Source of the DNA: an uncultured Clostridium sp.
Lineage (GTDB): Bacteria > Bacillota > Clostridia > TANB77 > CAG-508
Reading direction: 5' to 3'
DNA: 7,155 nt
NCBI GenBank assembly: GCA_946008205.1
Contig: CAMGAZ010000070.1
Location: 1 to 7,155, forward strand
Positions 1 to 5,074 of the stretch are shown here, piece by piece. The notes beneath the pieces are model-generated. The model was not told where the DNA came from. It did not search any database and worked only from the letters and a program-made list of their open reading frames with translations. How positions within the stretch are numbered: the stretch's first letter is position 1; the number at the start of each line of letters is the position of its first letter. A program made the position numbers and the translations under genes.

Positions 1-9
1 AAAGCATAA
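1..9 (+). CDS. rplC: Probable 3' end of rplC (ribosomal protein L3), last two codons and stop
   Basis: The first nine bases read AAA GCA TAA, i.e. Lys-Ala-stop, and lie just before the rplD ribosome binding site. In the S10 cluster the gene before rplD is rplC, encoding the 50S protein L3, and L3 proteins often end in a basic residue followed by Ala. Only two codons are visible, so the identity rests on gene order alone. The spacing of 16 nt to rplD fits tight operon packing. Confidence 0.45.
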   Translation, partial: KA

Positions 10-25
10 GGAAGGAGGAAGAAGA

Positions 26-649
26 ATGCCTAAGATAGACGTATATGATATAAACGGAAAGAAAGTTAAAGAGCTAGAATTAAATGAAAACGTATTTGGA
101 ATTGAACCAAACGAAGCTGTAGTACATAGCGTATTAGTAAACTTTCTAGCAAATCAAAGACAAGGTACACAAAGTACAAAAACAAGAAGTGAAGTTTCTG
201 GTGGTGGAAAGAAACCATGGAGACAAAAAGGAACAGGTAGAGCAAGACAGGGAAGCATTAGAGCTCCACAATGGATTAAAGGTGGTATTGCTTTAGGACC
301 AAAACCTCGTTCTTACAAATACACTGTAAATAAGAAAGAAAGACAACTAGCTGTAAAATCAGTTCTAAGCTCAAAAGTATTAGAAAATGAATTAGTAGTT
401 GTTGATAGCTTACCATTAAAAGAAATAAAGACAAAAGAAATGGTAAAAGCACTTTCTAATTTAAAAGTAGAAGGAAAAGCATTGATAATGCTTCCAGAGA
501 AAAATGAAAACGTTCAAAAATCAGCAAGAAACATTGATGGAGTAAAAACAACTTTAGTTGAAACAATCAATGTATATGATTTATTAAAATACAACAAATT
601 AGTTGTAACAGAAGACACTGTTAAGAAATTAGAGGAGGTGTACGCATAA
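26..649 (+). CDS. rplD: 50S ribosomal protein L4
   Basis: L4 is a 23S rRNA-binding protein of the large subunit whose extended loop lines the nascent peptide exit tunnel. The protein has 207 residues, the normal family length. The diagnostic loop lies at residues 55-87 and includes SEVSGGGKKPWRQKGTGRAR followed by QGSIRAPQW, which is essentially invariant in bacterial L4. The C-terminal half has the expected alpha/beta pattern ending near NVYDLLKYNKLVVTEDTV. The ATG at 26 is supported by AAGGAGG at 12-18 with 7 nt spacing. The stop codon overlaps the rplW start by one base (TAATG), indicating translational coupling. In some bacteria L4 also represses its own operon through the S10 leader; that leader is outside the window. 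Identity is secure from sequence and gene order. Confidence 0.98.
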   Translation: MPKIDVYDINGKKVKELELNENVFGIEPNEAVVHSVLVNFLANQRQGTQSTKTRSEVSGGGKKPWRQKGTGRARQGSIRAPQWIKGGIALGPKPRSYKYTVNKKERQLAVKSVLSSKVLENELVVVDSLPLKEIKTKEMVKALSNLKVEGKALIMLPEKNENVQKSARNIDGVKTTLVETINVYDLLKYNKLVVTEDTVKKLEEVYA

Positions 650-996
650 TGAGACCAGAAGACATCATAATAAAACCAATAATTACTGAAGAAAGTAATG
701 CAGGTTTACAAGAAGGAAAGTATACCTTTAAAGTAAATAAAAAAGCTACAAAAGTTGATATTGCAAACGCAGTAGAAAAACTTTTTGAAGTAAAAGTATT
801 AAAAGTAAATACTATTACCGTAAAAGGAAAAGAAAAAAGAGTAGGAAGAAATGTTGGAAAAACATCTGACTGGAAAAAAGCTATAGTAACTATAGATACA
901 AATCCAGATAGCAAATCTTACAAAGATAAAGGCGGAAAAGAAGTTAAAATTTCTAAGAAGTATAAGACTTCTATAGACGAGTTTATGGGCGCTTAA
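649..996 (+). CDS. rplW: 50S ribosomal protein L23, with a C-terminal insertion
   Basis: L23 binds 23S rRNA at the tunnel exit and in bacteria is a docking site for trigger factor and the signal recognition particle. The N-terminal half (MRPEDIIIKPIITEES, then KYTFKVNKKATKVDIANAVE) and the KVNTITVKGKEKRVGR strand are typical. The ATG at 649 overlaps the rplD stop by one base and is preceded by AGGAGGTG at 633-640 inside the end of rplD. At 115 residues it is longer than the usual 95-100: residues about 84-105, rich in Lys, Ser, Asp and Gly, form an extra segment before the closing KTSIDEFMGA, where shorter homologues go almost directly to an EFF or EFM-like end. The frame is clean, so the segment appears genuine. 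The stop is followed within 6 nt by repeat element copy 1, which separates this gene from rplB. Confidence 0.97.
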   Translation: MRPEDIIIKPIITEESNAGLQEGKYTFKVNKKATKVDIANAVEKLFEVKVLKVNTITVKGKEKRVGRNVGKTSDWKKAIVTIDTNPDSKSYKDKGGKEVKISKKYKTSIDEFMGA

Positions 997-1034
997 TTAT
1001 TATAACCTTCGTCTAGCTTCGTTAGTCATCACAT

Positions 1035-1074
1035 AAAAAATCCTCGACGTACCTTAGTACGCCTCCGGTTTTTT
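1035..1074. other. A6/T6-flanked hairpin inside repeat copy 1
   Basis: A run of six A (1035-1040) and a run of six T (1069-1074) enclose a foldable core: CC (1042-1043) pairs with GG (1067-1068), an internal loop TCGA / CCTCC follows, then CGTAC (1048-1052) pairs with GTACG (1057-1061) around the loop CTTA. The same architecture occurs in copy 2 with a different stem sequence. With A-tract on one side and T-tract on the other, it could act as a weak intrinsic terminator in either direction, but the GC stem is short and interrupted. If it terminated strongly, rplB and everything after it would need another promoter, so readthrough or a non-terminator role is more likely. Confidence 0.65.
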
Positions 1075-1087
1075 AGTTCGACTGCCT

Positions 1088-1096
1088 TGCTATACT
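1088..1096 (+). promoter_or_regulatory. Possible extended -10 promoter element within the rplW-rplB gap
   Basis: TGCTATACT at 1088-1096 matches an extended -10 box (TGn followed by TATACT, 5 of 6 to TATAAT). There is no recognisable -35 hexamer at the right distance; the bases there belong to the T-run of the hairpin. Such a site could restart transcription of rplB onward if the upstream hairpin terminates some transcripts. In DNA this AT-rich, chance matches are common, so this is only a candidate. Confidence 0.2.
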
Positions 1097-1126
1097 CGAT
1101 TCTAATAATTAATCGAATAATCAAAG

Positions 1127-1186
1127 AAATTAACGATAACAACTCGAATAAATAAGTTATAAAATTAACGAGAACAACTCGGATAA
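1127..1186. repeat. Pair of 25-nt direct repeats inside repeat copy 1
   Basis: Positions 1127-1151 and 1162-1186 share 23 of 25 bases; the common core is AAATTAACGA, one variable base, AACAACTCG, one variable base, ATAA. The units are separated by 10 nt. A more degenerate relative, AATCGAATAA at 1111-1120, lies just upstream. The pair suggests internal duplication within the element or repeated protein or RNA contact sites; nothing in the sequence decides between these. Confidence 0.7.
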
Positions 1187-1318
1187 TAAAAAATATCTGC
1201 AAGTGGAGCAGGAAAAAATTCACTATATATATAAAGTAGGATTTATCAAAAACGAGTATTGCACCCTTACAACGCAAGACGATGTTTTTATAAATTTTAG
1301 AAAAGGAGAGAATAAAAA

Positions 1319-2143
1319 ATGGGAATGAAACATTTTAACCCAACAACTCCATCATTAAGAAACACAACTGTATCAGATTTTTCTGAAATAACAAAGAAAA
1401 CTCCTGAAAAATCTTTATTAACAGTAAAGAAAGAAAAAGCAGGAAGAAATAGTTACGGAAGAATCACAGTTCGTCACCAAGGTGGAGGAAATAGACAAAA
1501 ATACAGAATGATTGATTTTAAACGTCAAAAAGAAGATATGCCAGCAACAGTAATTGGTATAGAATATGATCCAAATAGAAGTGCAAATATTGCATTAATA
1601 CAATATGAAGATGGAACAAAATCATACATCTTAGCACCAATAGGATTAAAAGATGGAGACACAGTTGTATCTGGAGCAAATGCTGATATAAAACCAGGTA
1701 ACTGTATGAAATTAGAGAACATACCAGTTGGTACTATGATCCATAATATAGAAATAAACCCAGGGCAAGGTGGAAAATTAGTAAGAGCTGCAGGTCAAGA
1801 AGCTCAACTTATGGCTAAAGAAGGAAAATTTGCTAATTTAAGACTACCTTCAGGAGAAATGAGATTAATAATGTTAAATTGTAGAGCTACAATAGGAACT
1901 GTTGGAAACTCAGATCATGAAAACATTAAATTAGGAAAAGCTGGAAAAACAAGACATTTAGGAAAACGTCCAGAAGTTAGAGGATCAGCAATGAACCCAG
2001 TAGATCACCCTCATGGTGGTGGTGAAGGTAAGGCTCCTGTAGGACACGCAGGACCAATGACTCCTTGGGGTAAACCAGCACTTGGATACAAGACAAGAAA
2101 GAATACAAGAACTGATAAATTTATAGCTAAGAGGAGGAAATAA
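1319..2143 (+). CDS. rplB: 50S ribosomal protein L2
   Basis: L2 is one of the most conserved large-subunit proteins, needed for subunit association and for peptidyl transferase centre assembly. The protein has 274 residues, close to the usual 273-277. It shows the N-terminal TVSDFSEITK and GRITVRHQGGGNRQKYRMID motifs, the central SH3-like region (IEYDPNRSANIALI, GMTI-type NIPVGTMIHNIE), and the C-terminal MNPVDHPHGGGEGKAP loop at residues 225-240 containing the histidine implicated in catalytic centre function. The C-terminus is basic, ending KFIAKRRK. The ATG at 1319 follows AAAGGAGAG near 1302-1310. It is separated from rplW by repeat copy 1, whose right end stops before this binding site, so unlike rplX this gene keeps an intact start. 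A GAGGAGG in its last codons serves rpsS. Confidence 0.98.
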   Translation: MGMKHFNPTTPSLRNTTVSDFSEITKKTPEKSLLTVKKEKAGRNSYGRITVRHQGGGNRQKYRMIDFKRQKEDMPATVIGIEYDPNRSANIALIQYEDGTKSYILAPIGLKDGDTVVSGANADIKPGNCMKLENIPVGTMIHNIEINPGQGGKLVRAAGQEAQLMAKEGKFANLRLPSGEMRLIMLNCRATIGTVGNSDHENIKLGKAGKTRHLGKRPEVRGSAMNPVDHPHGGGEGKAPVGHAGPMTPWGKPALGYKTRKNTRTDKFIAKRRK

Positions 2144-2145
2144 TA

Positions 2146-2424
2146 ATGTCAAGATCTAGTAAAAAGAAACCATTTGTTGCTCCAGAGCTATTAAAAAGAA
2201 TCGAAGCAATGAATGAAAGTGGTAAGAAAGAAGTATTAAAGACATGGTCTAGAGCTTCTACAATATATCCACAAATGGTTGGACACACAATAGCTGTTCA
2301 TGACGGAAGAAAACATGTTCCAGTATATATTACTGAAGAAATGATTGGACATAAATTAGGAGAATTTGCTCCAACAAGAACATTTAAGGGACATTCAGGA
2401 GATAAAACAACAACAGCAAAATAA
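2146..2424 (+). CDS. rpsS: 30S ribosomal protein S19
   Basis: S19 sits in the head of the small subunit, forms a complex with S13 and contacts 16S rRNA near the A-site tRNA. The protein has 92 residues, the standard length. Recognisable segments are MSRSSKKKPFV, KTWSRASTIYPQMVGHTIAV, HDGRKHVPVYITEEMIGHKL and GEFAPTRTFKGHSGD, all hallmark S19 motifs. The ATG at 2146 lies only 2 nt after the rplB stop; its ribosome binding site GAGGAGG (2131-2137) is inside the end of rplB, so the two are very probably coupled. Nothing is unusual in this gene. Confidence 0.98.
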   Translation: MSRSSKKKPFVAPELLKRIEAMNESGKKEVLKTWSRASTIYPQMVGHTIAVHDGRKHVPVYITEEMIGHKLGEFAPTRTFKGHSGDKTTTAK

Positions 2425-2446
2425 ATAATTTAAGGAGGTAAATAAA

Positions 2447-2821
2447 GTGGAAGCAAAGCAAGAAACAGTACAAAATGAAGTACTACCAAGCGCAAGTGCA
2501 ACTCTAAAATATGCTAGAATTTCAAGCAGAAAAGTTAAGATTGTAGCAGATTTAATAAGAGGGAAAAATGTAGACGAAGCCTTAGCTATAGTAAAATTTA
2601 CACCAAAAGCAGCATCTGAAATCGTAGAGAAATTGCTAAAATCAGCAATTGCAAATGCTGAAAATAACCATGGAATGAAGAGTAATAATTTATATGTAGC
2701 AGAAATATATGCAAACCAAGGTCCTACATTAAGAAGAATAAGACCAGCTGCAAAAGGTTCAGCTGTTAGAATAAGAAAGAGAACAAGTCATATAACAATA
2801 GTTCTTAAAGAGAGAGACTAA
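2447..2821 (+). CDS. rplV: 50S ribosomal protein L22
   Basis: L22 binds several domains of 23S rRNA, and its long beta-hairpin lines the peptide exit tunnel, where changes can affect macrolide response. The protein has 124 residues. The core from about residue 19 (TLKYARISSRKVKIVADLIRG) through the alpha-helical AIANAENNHGM region to the hairpin GPTLRRIRPAAKGSAVRIRK and closing HITIVLKE is typical. Residues 1-18, acidic and Ala/Ser-rich, form a short N-terminal extension beyond the roughly 110-residue core. The start is GTG at 2447, chosen because AAGGAGG at 2432-2438 lies 8 nt upstream and no other in-frame start fits it as well. A non-ATG start is unusual among its neighbours, but it has a strong binding site. 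Confidence 0.97.
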   Translation: MEAKQETVQNEVLPSASATLKYARISSRKVKIVADLIRGKNVDEALAIVKFTPKAASEIVEKLLKSAIANAENNHGMKSNNLYVAEIYANQGPTLRRIRPAAKGSAVRIRKRTSHITIVLKERD

Positions 2822-2842
2822 AAGTAAGGAGGATAATAGAAA

Positions 2843-3505
2843 ATGGGACAAAAAATGAATCCAAACGGACTAAGAGTTGGAATCATAAAAGACTGGAATT
2901 CAAAATGGTATGCAGATTCAAAACATTTTGGAGATTATCTAGTAGAAGATCACAAAATCCGTGAATATGTTAAGAAAAAACTATACGCTAGCGGAATTTC
3001 AAAAGTAGAGATTGAAAGAACAGCTAAGTTCGTAAAAGTTAACGTTTATACAGCTAAGCCAGGTCTTGTAATAGGAAAAGGTGGAAATTTAGCTGAAAGC
3101 TTAAAAGCAGAATTACAAAAAATGATTGGAAAAGATGTAAATCTAAATATAGTTGAGGTTAAAAACCCAGATTTAGATGCACAATTAGTTGCTGAAAATA
3201 TCGCAGGACAACTAGAAAGAAGAATTTCATTCAGACGTGCAATGAAACAATGTATGCAAAAAACAATGAAGATGGGAGCTTTAGGAATTAAGACATCTGT
3301 ATCAGGACGTTTAGGCGGAGCTGATATGGCTAGAACAGAATTCTATAAAGAAGGTACAATACCACTTCAAACATTAAGAGCTGACATTGACTATGGATTT
3401 GCAGAAGCAAATACAACATATGGAAAAGTTGGAGTTAAAGTTTGGATATATAAAGGAGAAGTTCTTCCAGCTAAGAAGAAAGTAGTGGAAGGAGGAGACA
3501 AATAA
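2843..3505 (+). CDS. rpsC: 30S ribosomal protein S3
   Basis: S3 lies on the solvent side of the 30S head at the mRNA entry channel, where with S4 and S5 it contributes to mRNA helicase activity. The protein has 220 residues, usual for Bacillota. It begins MGQKMNPNGLRVGI; residues 74-81 GLVIGKGG carry the GxxG loop of the KH type 2 RNA-binding domain; the C-terminal domain shows ISFRRAMKQCMQKTMKMGA, GRLGGADMARTEFYKEG and TYGKVGVKVWIYKGE. The ATG at 2843 follows AAGGAGG (2826-2832) with 10 nt spacing. The stop codon overlaps the rplP start by one base (TAATG), and the rplP binding site lies in its final codons, indicating coupled translation. Confidence 0.98.
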   Translation: MGQKMNPNGLRVGIIKDWNSKWYADSKHFGDYLVEDHKIREYVKKKLYASGISKVEIERTAKFVKVNVYTAKPGLVIGKGGNLAESLKAELQKMIGKDVNLNIVEVKNPDLDAQLVAENIAGQLERRISFRRAMKQCMQKTMKMGALGIKTSVSGRLGGADMARTEFYKEGTIPLQTLRADIDYGFAEANTTYGKVGVKVWIYKGEVLPAKKKVVEGGDK

Positions 3506-3948
3506 TGCCATTAATGCCAAAAAGAACAAAATATAGAAAACAACAAAAGGGTAGAAATAGAGGAAAAGCAACAAGAGGAAATGTTATAACTGATGGTGTA
3601 TATGGATTACAAGCATTAGAGTTAGGCCAAATTACTTCTAACCAAATTGAAGCAGCCCGTGTTGCTATGACAAGATATATAAAAAGAGGAGGAAAGGTTT
3701 GGATAAAAATCTTCCCAGATAAACCTATAACAAAGAAACCAGCAGATACTCGTATGGGTAAAGGTAAAGGATCAGTTGAATACTGGGTAGCAGTTGTAAA
3801 ACCTGGTAGAATACTATTTGAACTTGCTGATGTATCAGAAGATACTGCAAGAGAAGCTTTAAGACTTGCTGCCAACAAATTATCTGTTAAGTGCAAATTT
3901 GTTAAAAAGGAAACTGAAGTAGGTGGTGAATTAGATGAAGATAAATAA
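3505..3948 (+). CDS. rplP: 50S ribosomal protein L16
   Basis: L16 binds 23S rRNA next to the A-site and 5S rRNA and is needed for late 50S assembly and tRNA positioning. The protein has 147 residues; the family core is about 137-145. Typical motifs are MPKRTKYRKQQKGRNRG at the N-terminus, the RVAMTRYIKRGGKVWIK segment, FPDKPITKKPADTRMGKGKG, and WVAVVKPGRILFE. The ATG at 3505 overlaps the rpsC stop; AAGGAGG at 3489-3495 is 9 nt upstream. A second in-frame ATG at 3514 would give the shorter MPKRTKY start but is farther from the binding site. The 3' end overlaps rpmC by 14 nt. Confidence 0.98.
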   Translation: MPLMPKRTKYRKQQKGRNRGKATRGNVITDGVYGLQALELGQITSNQIEAARVAMTRYIKRGGKVWIKIFPDKPITKKPADTRMGKGKGSVEYWVAVVKPGRILFELADVSEDTAREALRLAANKLSVKCKFVKKETEVGGELDEDK

Positions 3949-4267
3949 GATAAGAGAAATGTCTTCACCAGACTTAGAAAAAGAATTAGGAGAATTAAAA
4001 TCAGAATTGTTTAAACTAAGATTCAGCTTAGCTACAAACGGACTAGATAATCCTATGAAAATAAAAGAAGTTAAGAAAGACATTGCAAAAATTAAAACAG
4101 TTTTAACTGAAAGAGAATTAAAAGGAGAACCAGTAGTAGAAGAAAAGCCAAAGACAGCAGCAAAAAAAGCTACAAGCAAGGCTAAAAAAGAAGAAACTAC
4201 TGAAGAGCCAAAAAAAGAAACTAAAAAAACAGCTACTAAAAAAGAGACAAAGAAAGTAACTGAATAA
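3935..4267 (+). CDS. rpmC: 50S ribosomal protein L29 with a Lys/Glu/Thr-rich C-terminal tail
   Basis: L29 is a small two-helix protein at the exit-tunnel rim, next to L23, near the trigger factor and SRP contact area. Residues 1-64 are a normal L29: MKINKIREMSSPDLEKELGE, LKSELFKLRFSLATNGLDNP, then IKEVKKDIAKIKTVLTERE. The family usually ends about here. This protein continues to residue 110 with a low-complexity tail of 46 residues containing 15 Lys, 10 Glu and 9 Thr, including KKETKK twice (93-98 and 102-107). The frame is open to a clean TAA, so the tail is not an obvious frameshift. The ATG at 3935 lies inside the end of rplP; AGGTGG at 3921-3926 is a modest binding site, consistent with coupling. 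The tail is presumably disordered; its function is unknown. Confidence 0.95.
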   Translation: MKINKIREMSSPDLEKELGELKSELFKLRFSLATNGLDNPMKIKEVKKDIAKIKTVLTERELKGEPVVEEKPKTAAKKATSKAKKEETTEEPKKETKKTATKKETKKVTE

Positions 4268-4270
4268 TTT

Positions 4271-4292
4271 ATACAACTAATATAAGTTGTAT
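4271..4292. other. Perfect 8-bp hairpin between rpmC and rpsQ
   Basis: ATACAACT (4271-4278) and AGTTGTAT (4285-4292) are exact inverted repeats around a 6-nt loop AATATA. There is no T-run after the stem (TCCTTAAAATAAAG follows), so a classical rho-independent terminator is not supported. It begins 3 nt after the rpmC stop and ends 14 nt before the rpsQ ribosome binding site. It could be an mRNA processing or stabilising stem, or chance in AT-rich DNA. Confidence 0.5.
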
Positions 4293-4319
4293 TCCTTAAA
4301 ATAAAGAAAGGAGAATATT

Positions 4320-4583
4320 ATGGAAGAAAGAAATCTTCGTAAAACAATGACAGGAATTGTTACATCTGATAAAATGGATAAAACAGTAGTTGTATCTGTT
4401 GTACAAAATGAGATGGACAAAACATATGGCAAAATAAAAAAGAGAACATATAAATTAAAAGCTCATGACGAAAACAATGAATGCAAAGTTGGCGATAAAG
4501 TAAAAGTTATGGAAACAAGACCTTTATCAAAAGACAAGAGATGGAGAGTTGTTGAAGTTGTTGAAAAGGCTATAATAAAATAA
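4320..4583 (+). CDS. rpsQ: 30S ribosomal protein S17
   Basis: S17 is a primary 16S rRNA-binding protein with an OB-type fold that helps initiate folding of the 5' domain. The protein has 87 residues, the normal size. It shows RNLRKTMTGIVTSDKMDKTV, the KKRTYKLKAHDENNECKVGD segment and ETRPLSKDKRWRVVEVVEKA, all standard. The ATG at 4320 is preceded by AAAGGAG (4307-4313). The gap of 52 nt after rpmC is wider than most here and holds the 8-bp stem at 4271-4292. In the classical arrangement rpsQ closes the S10 operon and rplN opens spc; the 40-nt gap to rplN shows no terminator, so the two are probably co-transcribed. Confidence 0.98.
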   Translation: MEERNLRKTMTGIVTSDKMDKTVVVSVVQNEMDKTYGKIKKRTYKLKAHDENNECKVGDKVKVMETRPLSKDKRWRVVEVVEKAIIK

Positions 4584-4623
4584 TAAAACTTGAAAAGAAT
4601 GAAAAAAGGAGGTACTAGTTTAA

Positions 4624-4992
4624 ATGGTACAGCAACAAACAATATTAAAAGTAGCTGATAATACAGGAGCTAAAGAAATAATGTGTATTAGATGCTTAGG
4701 CGGATCATATAGAAAATATGCCAGAGTTGGAGATATAATAATCGCTTCTGTAAAAACAGCAACACCAGGTGGCGTTGTAAAAAAAGGTGAAGTTGTTAAA
4801 GCAGTAGTTGTTAGAACAAAGAAACCTATTAGAAGAGCTGATGGATCTTATTTAAGATTTGATGAAAACGCTGCAGTTATAATAAGAGAAGACGGAACAC
4901 CAAAAGGAACTCGTATATTCGGACCTGTTGCAAGAGAATTAAGAGAAAAAGATTACCTTAAGATTCTTTCTCTAGCACCAGAGGTTCTATAA
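4624..4992 (+). CDS. rplN: 50S ribosomal protein L14
   Basis: L14 binds 23S rRNA and forms part of an intersubunit bridge; it is also the docking site of the silencing factor RsfS. The protein has 122 residues, the canonical length. Motifs include VADNTGAKEIMCIRCLGG, GDIIIASVKTATPGGVVKKG, VKAVVVRTKKPIRRADGSYL, the DENAAVII segment, and GPVARELREKDYLKILSLAPEVL at the end. The start is ATG at 4624 with a strong AAGGAGGT at 4606-4613, 10 nt upstream. The gene is intact. Its stop is followed after 9 nt by repeat copy 2, in place of the usual short spacer and rplX ribosome binding site. Confidence 0.98.
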   Translation: MVQQQTILKVADNTGAKEIMCIRCLGGSYRKYARVGDIIIASVKTATPGGVVKKGEVVKAVVVRTKKPIRRADGSYLRFDENAAVIIREDGTPKGTRIFGPVARELREKDYLKILSLAPEVL

Positions 4993-4994
4993 TT

Positions 4995-5074
4995 TTAATT
5001 TTAAACTTCGTCTTGCGTTGTCAAAATTAATTAAAAAATCCTCAATGTGCAAAAAGCACATTTCCGGTATTTTT
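4995..5074. repeat. Intergenic repeat element copy 2 (short), joined to rplX
   Basis: TAAACTTCGT (5002-5011) matches the left signature of copies 1 and 3. It begins 9 nt after the rplN stop. TCGTCTTGCGTTGT (5008-5021) is the exact reverse complement of the right end of copy 1 (1269-1282). This core is enclosed by perfect 8-bp inverted repeats TTAATTTT (4995-5002) and AAAATTAA (5023-5030). A second hairpin begins at 5033. The distance from the signature to its A6 run is 31 nt, against 32 nt in copy 1, so the two copies are collinear here. Everything to the right of the hairpin in copy 1 (about 210 nt, including the right end) is absent, and the sequence passes directly into rplX coding sequence. 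Confidence 0.75.

Larger units (their letters stand above)
1003..1284. repeat. Intergenic repeat element copy 1 (apparently full length), in the rplW-rplB gap
   Basis: The 322-base gap 997-1318 is anomalous in this tightly packed cluster and is mostly filled by this element. The left end TAACCTTCGT (1003-1012) recurs as TAAACTTCGT after rplN (5002-5011) and after rplF (7086-7095). The right end ACAACGCAAGACGA (1269-1282) is the exact reverse complement of 5008-5021 in copy 2 and roughly inverts copy 1's own left end, so the ends look like imperfect terminal inverted repeats. Inside, in order, are an A6/T6-flanked hairpin (1035-1074), an inverted repeat TCGATT/AATCGA (1096-1101/1111-1116), two 25-nt direct repeats (1127-1151, 1162-1186), and AAACGAGTATT (1250-1260), which recurs at 7145-7155. 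No convincing coding region is present. A MITE-like or REP-like element is the best description; its exact borders and any mobility are inferred. Confidence 0.75.

Noticed and set aside
1029..1277. 82-codon open frame on the minus strand covering most of repeat copy 1
   Set aside because: Start would be TTG with no ribosome binding site, composition is Ile/Leu/Phe-rich as expected from translating AT-rich repeats, and the frame runs through the inverted ends, direct repeats and hairpin. No recognisable domain. It is better explained as a by-product of the repeat.
3471..3968. 165-codon minus-strand open frame opposite rplP
   Set aside because: It lies entirely opposite conserved coding sequence of rpsC, rplP and rpmC, has no ribosome binding site and no family resemblance; a shadow frame.
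4271..4310. Rho-independent terminator after rpmC
   Set aside because: The 8-bp stem is AT-rich and not followed by a T-run; rpsQ and rplN continue the operon directly.
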